Part shown: positions 56,964 to 64,000 of the stretch, one piece after another | How positions within the stretch are numbered: the first letter of the stretch is position 1 | Layout of the letters: every line of letters begins with the position of its first letter | Assembly (NCBI RefSeq): GCF_002847285.1 | Contig: NZ_CP025407.1 | Span: 2,234,501-2,298,500, forward strand | DNA from: Streptomyces sp. CMB-StM0423 | GTDB taxonomy: Bacteria > Actinomycetota > Actinomycetes > Streptomycetales > Streptomycetaceae | Direction: 5' to 3' | DNA: 64,000 nt | Notes under the pieces: model-generated | The model's input: the letters and a program-made list of their open reading frames with translations, nothing else | What the model was told of the DNA's origin: nothing | The model's database searches: none | Position numbers and translations under genes: made by a program

Positions 56964-57163
56964 CGCCCCGCCGGCTGGTAGCAGCCGCAGGTGACGACAC
57001 GCCACGCCTTGGTTCCGCCGCCGGGCGTCGGCACCGTCACCGAGCCCGCCGGCCGCAGGGGCCTGCGTACGGACCCGCAGTGGAAGCACGCCTCCCCGTG
57101 GAGGCGCACGATGCTCACGTCACAGTGGACGACGTTCTCGGCGGCCGGCGCGGCGATAGCCAT
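56960..57163 (-). CDS. Small Cys/His-rich hypothetical protein
   Basis: 67 residues from an ATG. HGEACFHCGS and later VTCGCYQPAGR supply Cys and His for a probable zinc ribbon. It is the first of four overlapping genes and follows the XRE regulator by 92 bases. Confidence 0.65.
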   Translation of the reverse strand: MAIAAPAAENVVHCDVSIVRLHGEACFHCGSVRRPLRPAGSVTVPTPGGGTKAWRVVTCGCYQPAGR

Positions 57164-57255
57164 ACGTCCGTTCTCCTCGTGTCGGCGGCGTCGCGGACAC
57201 GGAGATGATGGACCCTCGGAAAGCCCTTAAGTGCCACAGCTTGTGGCACCTCGGA

Positions 57256-58455
57256 TCACCCGATCGAGCCGCACCAGGCAGCGAACGCGGAGAGATCCTC
57301 GTTGTCTGCGCGCCGCAGACGACGCAGGGTGGCGATGTCCTCGCGAACCCACGGATGCTCGCGGGTCGCCTGCGGCGCGATCCGGCGGGCGACCTTCAGC
57401 GACTCGTAGGCCGCGTCGCGGCGGCCGGACCACAACTGCGCGCGGGCGAGTTCGATGTAGAAGCCCGAGCGGCGTTCCGCGGGCAGCGCGTCCCGGCCCT
57501 TCGCCGGCGGCTTCCAGGTCATGCCGATGTCCAGGGCGTCTTGCAGATGCTCGTTGCCGAGGCTGACCGCCACGGACACCGCGTGCACGCGCACGCTCGA
57601 CGGGCCGAACGCCGTGCCCAGGTAGACGCCTTCGGGGATGCGGTCGGCAAGCGTGGTGGCCTCCGCCATGTGCTGGCCGGCGGCGGCCGCGTTTCCGTCG
57701 CGTCCGGCGATGACGGCGGCCCGCATGTGCAGGGCGCCGCGGGCGGCGGTGGCGTTGTTCCCGTCGGGCGCGGGAGAGGCGTCGATGGCGCGTTCCAGCG
57801 CGCGCAGCCCGGCGCGGTGCGCGCCGGCGGAGAAGAACGTCTCGGTGCGGACATACGCGGCGGCGGCGCGTTGCAGGTCGTCATCGGCCCGCTCGGCCGC
57901 CCACCGCATGAGTTCGACCAGGCGGGCGGACAAGTCTTTCGCGCCGTGTTTGTAGGCGACGGCGTCCGCGGAGCGGTATGCGGAGGCGAGCAGAGCGGCG
58001 GCCTGCGCTCGCTTCTCCTCGCTGGTGGAGCAGTCCAGGGCGCGGGCCAGTTCCTCCAGGAGCTGCGGCGCGCTGCGGACGATGCGCAGGTACTGTGCCC
58101 CAAGGCGCCAGTTGGCCAGCTCGTCGACGTCCTGGTGAAGCTGGTCCAGCGGCCGGGTTGCCCCGTCGTCGGGGCAGTCGAAGGACGCGATGACATCGGA
58201 CACGGCGCCCAGGGATTCGTGGATGCGGGCCGCGGCGCGGCCGGGATCCTGGAGCAGCCGCATGGGGTCTACGCCCAGCGCCGCTGCGAGCGCCTCGACG
58301 ACCGCGTCACTGGGCATGCGGCCGCCGCGTTCGATCGCGCGGACCATGCTGAAGGACACCCCGGAGACCGCGGACAGGTCGCGTTGGGTCATCTTGCGCA
58401 CCTGGCGGGCGGTCTTCACCCTGCCGCCTACCGCGCGCGCCGTCGACACGGGCAT
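57256..58455 (-). CDS. XRE-family transcriptional regulator with TPR-like C-terminus
   Basis: 399 residues. The N-terminal helix-turn-helix (GRVKTARQVRKMTQRDLSAVSGVSFSMV) is followed by a long Ala/Leu-rich helical part resembling tetratricopeptide repeats (AAALLASAYRSADAV, LRALERAIDASPAPDG, SGFYIELARAQLWSGRRD). This architecture is common in actinobacterial regulators that sense small ligands or peptides. It stands upstream of the small-gene stack and downstream of the HAD gene. Confidence 0.85.
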   Translation of the reverse strand: MPVSTARAVGGRVKTARQVRKMTQRDLSAVSGVSFSMVRAIERGGRMPSDAVVEALAAALGVDPMRLLQDPGRAAARIHESLGAVSDVIASFDCPDDGATRPLDQLHQDVDELANWRLGAQYLRIVRSAPQLLEELARALDCSTSEEKRAQAAALLASAYRSADAVAYKHGAKDLSARLVELMRWAAERADDDLQRAAAAYVRTETFFSAGAHRAGLRALERAIDASPAPDGNNATAARGALHMRAAVIAGRDGNAAAAGQHMAEATTLADRIPEGVYLGTAFGPSSVRVHAVSVAVSLGNEHLQDALDIGMTWKPPAKGRDALPAERRSGFYIELARAQLWSGRRDAAYESLKVARRIAPQATREHPWVREDIATLRRLRRADNEDLSAFAAWCGSIG

Positions 58456-58555
58456 TGTGAACTCCGTTCGCGCTACCGCAGCGAACGCTACCCGCGCGGA
58501 TACGAGCCGATGCGCGAAACAGCCCGCCCGGGTGACCGGCGGGCCGTTGGCACCC

Positions 58556-59197
58556 TCAGTCGGCGATGATCGCCGTAAGCTCGGTGAGGGTGTCGATGCG
58601 CCAGTCCGCGGCCTGCACCACTTCGGGGTCGTCCGCCCACCAGTGGCCCCACGGGCCGCGCCGAAGGTGAGCGGCCCGCATGCCCGCCCTCTTCGCCGGA
58701 AACAGGTCGTTGGCCGGGTGGTCACCGACGTACACAGTCTCCCCCGGCTCCGTCTGCGCCACCTCCAGCACGCGGGCGAAGAACGCGGCCCCGGGCTTGG
58801 CCACCCCCCACTCCCCGGAGGTGACGACGAGATCCGCCGGCAGGTCGAGCGCCCGCAGCAGCTCGCCCGCGCGGATCGTCTGGTTCCCGGCAACGATCAC
58901 CCGCACGCCGAGCTTGCGCAGCCCCCTGAGTGCCCCGCGGACGTCCGGATACAGATCCTCCTCCGCCAACTGCTCGCCGCGGCCGGCTTCCTCGCGGGCA
59001 ACGCGCTCGGCATCGACGTCAATGCCGGGGCGCAGCAGGCGCAGCGCGTCGGCGTTGTCCCGGCCGGCGACGACCGCCGCGCCGACGAGCGCAGAAACGG
59101 TGTGCCGCGGGACGCCGAGCCAGTCGGCCCACCCCGCCCAGTAGCGGTCGTCACGGACCAGGGTCTCCCCGACGTCGAGGACGATCGTCTCAATCAC
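58556..59197 (-). CDS. HAD superfamily hydrolase
   Basis: 213 residues. Motif I is LDVGETLV, in which the second Asp of DxD is replaced by Glu (DVGET), as in many phosphatase-like HAD subgroups. Motif III/IV is VYVGDHPANDLFPAKRAG, with AKPGAAFF holding the Lys. The cap lies between residues 20 and 95. It may dephosphorylate a sugar or nucleotide. GTG start. It is followed by the XRE regulator. Confidence 0.85.
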   Translation of the reverse strand: MIETIVLDVGETLVRDDRYWAGWADWLGVPRHTVSALVGAAVVAGRDNADALRLLRPGIDVDAERVAREEAGRGEQLAEEDLYPDVRGALRGLRKLGVRVIVAGNQTIRAGELLRALDLPADLVVTSGEWGVAKPGAAFFARVLEVAQTEPGETVYVGDHPANDLFPAKRAGMRAAHLRRGPWGHWWADDPEVVQAADWRIDTLTELTAIIAD

Positions 59198-59381
59198 AGG
59201 CGCAGCCTAGGCTCCAACACAGGGCCGGCGGGTGCTCGGCCCCAACGCGCGTGTACCCGCCAAGCGGGCTTCCTCGCCGCCGACACCCTCGACCCGTCCA
59301 CGTGCACGGCCAATCGCCCTACACTGGGCTGGCTTCACTGACGTGGACGGGTTCCAGCAACCGGCACACCAGGGGGGTTGT

Positions 59382-59903
59382 GTGAACTGGATGTCTCCTC
59401 TGTTCACGATCGTCGGCGTGATCATCGGCAGCGGCGTGACGCTCCTTGTGGAGCAGTGGCGCTGGCAGCGGGACCATCAACGCGAGGCCAAGCAGATCCT
59501 GCGTGAAACGTTCGTCTCCTACCTCACTCATACGGCGCGAGCCCACGAGAGCATGCGGCAGGTATCTGAGGGTGTTCACTCTTCCCCGGACGAGCGGCGG
59601 TTGGCGATCTTAGCCGCGTTCACCGAGGCCAACGTCTATGAGGAACGATTTCGCCTGACCATGCTTGCCCCCACCCACGTGGTGGAGCTGGCCGTCCATT
59701 CCTTCCGAAAGTGTCGAGCCGTCCGGGACCTTTTGGCATCAGGAACAGAGACCAGCGATGATGCCTTCCGCTCCGCTCAGTTGGAATACTTCCGCGCCGT
59801 GCAAGCGACATCCGACGCAATGCGAAAAGAGCTGGGCATACCTAAACTTTTGTTCGTGCCGCTCGGGTACCCTCCCGACCAACCTCCAGTCACTCCCTTG
59901 TGA
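59382..59903 (+). CDS. Membrane-anchored hypothetical protein
   Basis: 173 residues from a GTG with AGGGGGG upstream. One N-terminal membrane helix (SPLFTIVGVIIGSGVTLLVE) is followed by a charged helical cytoplasmic part (QWRWQRDHQREAKQILRETF onwards). Codon bias and the AT-richer composition differ from the neighbouring genes, suggesting separate acquisition. It is divergent from the HAD gene. Function unknown. Confidence 0.7.
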   Translation: MNWMSPLFTIVGVIIGSGVTLLVEQWRWQRDHQREAKQILRETFVSYLTHTARAHESMRQVSEGVHSSPDERRLAILAAFTEANVYEERFRLTMLAPTHVVELAVHSFRKCRAVRDLLASGTETSDDAFRSAQLEYFRAVQATSDAMRKELGIPKLLFVPLGYPPDQPPVTPL

Positions 59904-60039
59904 ATCGCGCCCAGGGAGCGCTGGCAGCGAGGGGCCACCGGAACCGTTCAAGATTTGATGGCAAAGAGTCTATCTTCGCTGTCACGGTCAGCACGCAAGC
60001 GCCGGGGCGACGACGCCGCCTGACCCTACACTCGAACGC

Positions 60040-60354
60040 GTGCCCGATACCCGAGACTCCGCCGCCCCGGCTGACGCGAGTCCGCGCGACGCCGAGGAGG
60101 TGCCGCCGTGGAGCCCGGACATGGGCCAGCCGCCGCGGGTGACCACGTACCCGGCCCGCGGCGCCCCGCGGCCCCGGGTCCGCGTGGACGGCACATGGCG
60201 CGACTGTTCGGTGATGGCGCGGCATGACTGGCCGTCCGGGATGATCGCGGTGCAGACGACGATCCGGCTGCCCGTCGCGGACCTTGACGGCCAGCTCGGG
60301 GCGCACTGCCGCACGTATCTGTGGGATTCCGCCGCGATGCGGGTTTCCGACTGA
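60040..60354 (+). CDS. Hypothetical protein
   Basis: 104 residues from a GTG. The first 30 are acidic and disordered; the rest is a small beta-rich domain (RVRVDGTWRDCSVMARHDWPSG, TTIRLPVADLDGQL). No family is recognised. It ends just before the bidirectional terminator at 60365. Confidence 0.6.
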   Translation: MPDTRDSAAPADASPRDAEEVPPWSPDMGQPPRVTTYPARGAPRPRVRVDGTWRDCSVMARHDWPSGMIAVQTTIRLPVADLDGQLGAHCRTYLWDSAAMRVSD

Positions 60355-60364
60355 CCCGGCACAG

Positions 60365-60398
60365 CACGACGCCCCCTCCCGTACGAGGGGGCGTCGTG
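60365..60398. terminator. Bidirectional terminator closing the radical SAM operon
   Basis: CACGACGCCCCCTC (60365-60378) and its exact inverse (60385-60398) form a 14-bp stem with a CCGTAC loop, between the convergent genes at 60040 and 60404. Confidence 0.8.
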
Positions 60399-60403
60399 TC
60401 GGT

Positions 60404-60469
60404 TCAGGCGGTGGGCTCCAGCGTGACGGTCACGTCGGGCCCGGCCTCAGCGCCGGGGCGGCGGCTCAT
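60404..60469 (-). CDS. Possible 21-residue peptide after the Nudix gene
   Basis: ATG overlaps the Nudix stop as ATGA; the frame encodes MSRRPGAEAGPDVTV then TLEPTA and stops five bases before the terminator. Third positions are G/C. It is too short to judge further; it may be a leader-like or incidental peptide. Confidence 0.3.
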   Translation of the reverse strand: MSRRPGAEAGPDVTVTLEPTA

Positions 60470-60909
60470 CCGGCGGTGGCCTGCTCGGCGAGCAGGAGCG
60501 CCAGCGGGCCGCCCTGGAGCAGGAATCGCCCGTCGCGGACGGCCCGGAGGGCGGCGGCCATGGGCCACCACATCAGCTTGAAGTCCACCTCGCTGGGGGT
60601 GAGCTGCTGCGGGCCGCGGGTGAGTCCTTCGGCGAGGAAGAGATGGAGACGGGCCGGCTCGGCGAGGGTGATGGCGTATGAGCCGAGGTGCCGCCAGGTG
60701 TTCGCGGTGACGCCGGCCTCCTCGCGCAGCTCGCGCCGCGCGCACTCCTCTGCCGTCTCCCCGTCCTCCCTCCGTCCTCCCGGCAGGAACAGGAACTCGC
60801 CGCCATGCTGAGGGAAACGCGAGGTCAGCACTGCGATCTCGCCGTTGGTGTCTCGGGCCACGATGACGGAGGCATCGCGCCGTGCCCCCGGGCCGGGTGC
60901 TGTGGTCAT
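60466..60909 (-). CDS. Nudix hydrolase of the radical SAM operon
   Basis: 147 residues with a full Nudix box: GGRREDGETAEECARREL followed by REEAGV. It probably hydrolyses a nucleoside diphosphate derivative. It starts 19 bases after the hydrolase gene upstream, as the fifth gene of the operon that begins with the radical SAM protein. A Nudix enzyme after a nucleotide kinase and a phosphatase-like hydrolase suggests handling of nucleotide-linked intermediates. Confidence 0.88.
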   Translation of the reverse strand: MTTAPGPGARRDASVIVARDTNGEIAVLTSRFPQHGGEFLFLPGGRREDGETAEECARRELREEAGVTANTWRHLGSYAITLAEPARLHLFLAEGLTRGPQQLTPSEVDFKLMWWPMAAALRAVRDGRFLLQGGPLALLLAEQATAG

Positions 60910-60928
60910 GGCCCGGGAGCGTAGCCGC

Positions 60929-61723
60929 CTACGGGGACAGAAAGGCGGCGAACGGCACGTTGAGCACGGTGGGGTGGGCGATGCCGCGGCCGTGGTAGCC
61001 GTCCTCGCCGAAGGCTTCGCCGTGGTCGGCGCACATGATGATCAGCCATCTCTGGTTGCCGGTGAGGCCGCCGATGAGGCGGCCGAGGTGGCCGTCGGTG
61101 TAGGCGAGGGCGGCGGCCTGGGACTGCCAGGAGTCTTCGCTGTCGCCGGTGTAGTGGCCGTGGGGGACGTGGGCGGCGGAGACGTTGACGAAGAGGAACA
61201 GCGGCCGGCGGGCGTACTGCTCGGCGACGGTGAGGGCGTGGTCGACCTGGTGGCGTGTGGAGTCCGGCTCCGGGGAGCTGAACTCCCGTCGCCAGTGGTC
61301 CTCGTGGAACAGGTCGGGCAGGACCGACCCGAGCGGGGTCTCGCGCGAGAAGTACGTCGTGCCGCCGATGCACACGGTGCGGTAGCCGTGCTGCGCGAGC
61401 CCGGTCAGGAGGTTCGGCGCGTCGAAGACGAACGTGCCCGCGTCGACGGTCTTGAACGCCGGGGGCCGGCACTCCCACAGCCGCGGCGGTTGCACGGGCT
61501 GCGGGAGCTTGGGCAGGAAGCCGGAGAAGAACGCCATGTGCGCGGGCAGGGTGAAGGTGCCCGGGGTGCGTCGTTCCTCCCATGCCCCGCCCGGGAGGAT
61601 CTCGGCCAGGCGCGGGGTCTGGCCGGCGTGCAGGGCGGCGCGGGCGACGTCGTAGCGCAGGGAGTCGAGGGTGATGAACAGGATGCTGGTGCCGCTGCGG
61701 ATGACGGCGGATGTGTCGATCAC
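60929..61723 (-). CDS. Alkaline-phosphatase/sulfatase superfamily hydrolase
   Basis: 264 residues. Metal-binding signs are ILFITLDSLRYD at the N-terminus, the nucleophile region RRTPGTFTLPAHMAF (Thr rather than Cys, so not a formylglycine sulfatase), HVPHGHYTG in the middle and CADHGEAFGEDGYHG near the end. It probably cleaves a phosphate or phosphonate ester. No signal peptide is present, so it acts in the cytoplasm. The GTG start overlaps the stop of the phosphohexomutase-like gene. Confidence 0.82.
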   Translation of the reverse strand: MIDTSAVIRSGTSILFITLDSLRYDVARAALHAGQTPRLAEILPGGAWEERRTPGTFTLPAHMAFFSGFLPKLPQPVQPPRLWECRPPAFKTVDAGTFVFDAPNLLTGLAQHGYRTVCIGGTTYFSRETPLGSVLPDLFHEDHWRREFSSPEPDSTRHQVDHALTVAEQYARRPLFLFVNVSAAHVPHGHYTGDSEDSWQSQAAALAYTDGHLGRLIGGLTGNQRWLIIMCADHGEAFGEDGYHGRGIAHPTVLNVPFAAFLSP

Positions 61724-62217
61724 GGTGCCTCCAGCAGGTCGCGGCATTCGGTGATGCGGCCCTTGGCGTGGTCGTTGACGGGGATGGGCACCTGGCCCCG
61801 GGCGATCTTGCTCCGCACCGCGGCCCAGCCGGATTCCTCCGTGACCGGCTGGCCGCCGGCGTCGTACAGGCGGATGGTGACGGCCTGCCGCCCGCCCTCG
61901 TCCGCCGTGGTCAGCCGGGCACCGGGCACGCCTCCGAGGGTCCGCATGGCGTGCAGGAGCTGGGCTTCGTCGGCGGGGCCGAGGTCGCAGACCTGGCAGC
62001 GGTAGTGCTGGGCGTTGATGGCCCCGCGGCAGAACCTGTCGTGGAACGCGGCCGTCGTGGGGTGGCCGTCGTGGGCCACGGCCATCTGCCCGGCCCTGCT
62101 GACCACGACGTAGCAGGCGGCGATCCACCAGGCCACGCCCTCGTGGATCTCGCCCGGGAACGAGCCGGCGGCGCGGCCGTCCCGGATGACGGCGGCGGTG
62201 TCGATGGGGTTAAGCAC
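61720..62217 (-). CDS. Phosphohexomutase-like single domain, catalytic serine missing
   Basis: 165 residues. The strand order resembles domain I of phosphomannomutase/phosphoglucomutase: MAVAHDGHPTTAAFHDRF, then CQVCDLGPADEAQLLHAM, then GARLTTADEGG at the place of the active TASHNP loop. The Ser and His are lost and domains II-IV are absent. It is probably not a mutase but may bind a phospho-sugar or act as a partner. GTG has GGAGGG upstream and overlaps the kinase end by eight bases. Confidence 0.6.
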   Translation of the reverse strand: MLNPIDTAAVIRDGRAAGSFPGEIHEGVAWWIAACYVVVSRAGQMAVAHDGHPTTAAFHDRFCRGAINAQHYRCQVCDLGPADEAQLLHAMRTLGGVPGARLTTADEGGRQAVTIRLYDAGGQPVTEESGWAAVRSKIARGQVPIPVNDHAKGRITECRDLLEAP

Positions 62218-62845
62218 GATCGCCCTCCAGGTGCTTGACGATGAGGTCCGCCAGTTCCTCCGGGCTTCGGTCGTCGGTGGGGAGCACGACGGCGCTCGGG
62301 TCCTCGCCGGCGACGGCACGGAAGTTATCCCGCAGGCGGTCGAGGCGGCCGGGGACGTCGAACAGGTCGCTGTCGTGCTGCTTGACGTCCGACTTGGTGC
62401 CCATCCGGGCCTTCAGCGAGTTGTCGGAGACGGTCAGGTAGAACGTGGCGTCCGGCGCGGCGAGGTAGCCCCGGAATGGGGTGATCAGCTCCTGCACTTG
62501 GCCCAGGGGGACGCGGTTGACGGCGGCGTGGCAGGCGACGACCGAGGAGGCGTACCGGTCGGCGACCACCGGACCTTCGCTCAGGGCGCGGCGGACGACG
62601 TCGGAGACGTGCAGGAGGCCGGAGAGGTAGAAGGCGAACTGCGGCAGCGGCCGAAGCTGCTTGTTGATCACCTCGGAACAGCCGGTGTGCGGATCGGTGA
62701 GGGTGTGCACGGACGAGCCGCCGAGCCGTACAGCCAGCAGCCGGGCCAGCGTCGACTTCCCGACCCCGGAGACGCCCTCCAGGACGACGAACGGGCCCCG
62801 GCGCCCGGCTTCCTCGGGCCCGTACGGTGCGCGCGGCGCGGTCAC
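62210..62845 (-). CDS. Thymidylate-kinase-like P-loop kinase
   Basis: 211 residues. P-loop GVSGVGKSTLARLL, the DRY motif VVADRYASSVVACH and a lid-like RMGTKSDVKQHDSDLF fit the nucleoside monophosphate kinase fold of the Tmk/deoxynucleoside kinase group. It differs from a housekeeping Tmk in the substrate region (DPHTGCSEVINKQL). The GTG start overlaps the radical SAM stop, so the two are made together. It might phosphorylate the product of the radical SAM enzyme. Confidence 0.82.
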   Translation of the reverse strand: MTAPRAPYGPEEAGRRGPFVVLEGVSGVGKSTLARLLAVRLGGSSVHTLTDPHTGCSEVINKQLRPLPQFAFYLSGLLHVSDVVRRALSEGPVVADRYASSVVACHAAVNRVPLGQVQELITPFRGYLAAPDATFYLTVSDNSLKARMGTKSDVKQHDSDLFDVPGRLDRLRDNFRAVAGEDPSAVVLPTDDRSPEELADLIVKHLEGDRA

Positions 62846-63858
62846 AGGGTGCCCTCGGTGAACGCGGAGACGCGCCCGGCCACGGCCGAGGGGATGTTCG
62901 CGGGGTCGGTCAGGAGCGGGCGGACGTCCATGCGTAGGTCTTCGCGCAGCAGGCAGGGCTGGATGCCGCCGGCGTGGTCCAGGCGCAGGGCCCAGAAGCC
63001 TTCGATGCACTTGGCCCGGACGGGGCAGGTGCCGCACTGGCCGACGTGGTGACGTCCGAGTTCGCGGTGGATGACGTCGATCTCGATGCCGTCGACGCGG
63101 AAGATCCGCCGCCCCTGGCCGACCCCGGAGACCTCGATGTCCTCGTCGCGGGTCAGGGTGCGCAGGTGGTCGATGATGCCCTGGGCGCCGATGGCGGAGG
63201 AGCTGCGGTCGGCGTTGAAGTCGGTGTCGACCAGCTCGATGAACTGCACCGGCAGACGGCGCTCCAGCGCGAAGGCGAGGATGTCGTGCAGTTCGTGGGC
63301 GTTCTCGCGCTGCATCAGCGTGTTCAGCTCCACCCGCTCGCACACCTCGCGGGCCGCTTCGATGCCGTCCAGGACGGTCGCGAGGGGGGATCGGGTCTGG
63401 GCGATGGCCCGGAAGGAATCGTCGGAGAAGTAATGCAGGGACACCTTCACCTTGTCCAGGCCGGCGGTCGCAAGCCAGTCCTGGTGGCGGCGGACGAGCA
63501 TCCCGTTGGTGATGAGCGTGTAGGACACGTCCGGCGCGCGCACCGGGAGCCGGGTGAGCACGGGCCGTGCCATCGTCGATGCGAGCGGCTCGCCCCCGGT
63601 GAAGTACACCCGCTTCAGCCCTGCGCCGATCAGCTCGCGCAGGACGCTGACGTAGTCGTCAGCGGCGAGTTCGCGGGCACGCGGCTTGGCGTCGCGGTTC
63701 AGGTGGGCGAAGGGCGGGGGCACATCGCCCTCGTTGTGGCAGAACCAGCACTTCAGGTTGCACACGGGGGTCAGCGAGACCCGTAACTGGCCGCGTAGAG
63801 CGGCGAAGTTGCGTAGCGCGGTCCAGTCCACCGCTGTTGTCGGGACCGGCATGGTCAT
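62842..63858 (-). CDS. MoaA-like radical SAM protein
   Basis: 338 residues. The [4Fe-4S]-SAM motif is CNLKCWFCHNEG (Cys-x3-Cys-x2-Cys), with GGEPL as the SAM contact. The C-terminus holds an auxiliary cluster motif (CGTCPVRAKC, then GGIQPCLLRED) very like MoaA's second cluster, but the terminal GGR tail is absent. It therefore probably performs a radical rearrangement on a nucleotide or peptide substrate. AGGAG precedes the ATG. It is the first recognisable gene of the overlapping operon. Confidence 0.88.
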   Translation of the reverse strand: MTMPVPTTAVDWTALRNFAALRGQLRVSLTPVCNLKCWFCHNEGDVPPPFAHLNRDAKPRARELAADDYVSVLRELIGAGLKRVYFTGGEPLASTMARPVLTRLPVRAPDVSYTLITNGMLVRRHQDWLATAGLDKVKVSLHYFSDDSFRAIAQTRSPLATVLDGIEAAREVCERVELNTLMQRENAHELHDILAFALERRLPVQFIELVDTDFNADRSSSAIGAQGIIDHLRTLTRDEDIEVSGVGQGRRIFRVDGIEIDVIHRELGRHHVGQCGTCPVRAKCIEGFWALRLDHAGGIQPCLLREDLRMDVRPLLTDPANIPSAVAGRVSAFTEGTL

Positions 63859-63942
63859 GACCTGCTCCTTCCGTCACGCGAGGTGGTGCGCTTCGGGGGA
63901 GGCAGGCGCAGGGGAGGCAGGAGCGTCCCCGCCCGAAGCGTT

Positions 63943-64000
63943 CTAAGGCGCACCGCGGTCGACGCGGCGGCAGGTGTGCAGCTCGCCGGACTCAGCGCGG
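63943..64000 (-). CDS. 3' end of a gene running in from beyond the window
   Basis: An open minus-strand frame from the window edge ends with ELHTCRRVDRGAP and a TAG stop at 63943. Only about 18 codons are visible, so it can only be noted. The 84 bases between it and the radical SAM gene contain an imperfect CGCTTCGGG...CCCGAAGCG stem. Confidence 0.3.
   Translation of the reverse strand, partial: RAESGELHTCRRVDRGAP

Larger units (their letters stand above)
46472..64000. mobile_element. Integrated element or genomic island in tRNA-Arg(CCG), right end not in window
   Basis: The region starts at the tRNA 3' end with int and an excisionase-like gene. It continues with regulators, a RiPP locus, many short overlapping genes without core-genome counterparts and locally AT-richer stretches (for example 50,330-50,400). 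No replication initiator, FtsK-type transfer gene or second att site is seen, so whether it is an AICE, a prophage remnant or a static island is open. Confidence 0.65.

Noticed and set aside
62842..63858. Idea that the radical SAM protein is a prokaryotic viperin
   Set aside because: The Cys-x3-Cys-x2-Cys motif and the kinase neighbour fit, but the C-terminal auxiliary-cluster motif is MoaA-like and the viperin C-terminal motifs are not visible.
46472..64000. Search for a CRISPR array, replication initiator or FtsK-like transfer gene in the island
   Set aside because: No regular spacer-repeat structure and no such protein motif was seen; the element cannot be called an AICE on present evidence.

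Overview
The window is about 72% G+C, uses GTG and TTG starts freely, and carries genes in an order I recall from the Streptomyces chromosome core (the Streptomyces coelicolor SCO539x to SCO535x stretch, in descending order). The host is almost certainly a Streptomyces or a very close actinomycete. No species can be named from the sequence alone.

Bases 1-46,400 are core chromosome. They begin with the end of a coiled-coil polarity protein (Scy type) and two ABC exporter modules. A NarL-type two-component pair follows, then a PduO-type adenosyltransferase, a DrrAB-like exporter with a divergent TetR regulator, 3-hydroxybutyryl-CoA dehydrogenase, a STAS protein, a large membrane P-loop protein, the mismatch endonuclease NucS and a luciferase-like oxidoreductase. 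Next are two tandem GH18 chitinases with matching promoter repeats. The complete ATP synthase operon (atpIBEFHAGDC) and a DUF2550 gene come next. The rest of the core is envelope and translation housekeeping (wecA-type transferase, protein tyrosine phosphatase, Sua5/YwlC, prmC, prfA, rpmE, an LCP ligase, rho) and the threonine/lysine genes (thrB, thrC, hom, lysA). An ArgS-like protein without a catalytic core and a single-domain response regulator close this part.

At 46,400 there is a tRNA-Arg(CCG). A tyrosine integrase and an excisionase-like protein follow directly, so everything from the tRNA 3' end to the window edge is read as an integrated element or genomic island. Its far end (attR) and any transfer or replication genes are not in view.

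The island carries two gene sets of special interest. The first (51,802-55,011) is a graspetide-type RiPP locus. It has two tandem 79-residue precursor peptides related to each other, an ATP-grasp maturase split by a one-base frameshift, a SAM methyltransferase and a 28-residue membrane peptide translationally coupled to it. A roughly 85-bp repeat lies at each end of the locus, and a perfect 16-bp palindrome sits at the start of the maturase gene. The second (60,365-63,858) is a tightly overlapping operon: MoaA-like radical SAM protein, thymidylate-kinase-like P-loop kinase, phosphohexomutase-like single domain lacking the catalytic serine, alkaline-phosphatase/sulfatase-superfamily hydrolase and Nudix hydrolase, ending at a strong terminator. 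I do not recognise this operon as a described pathway. Between them are an XRE regulator and a stack of small, stop/start-overlapping genes, one resembling only the N-terminal domain of a serine recombinase. Between the integrase and the graspetide locus lie a Crp-like regulator coupled to a LexA-like DNA-binding protein without its protease domain, and a Nudix gene.
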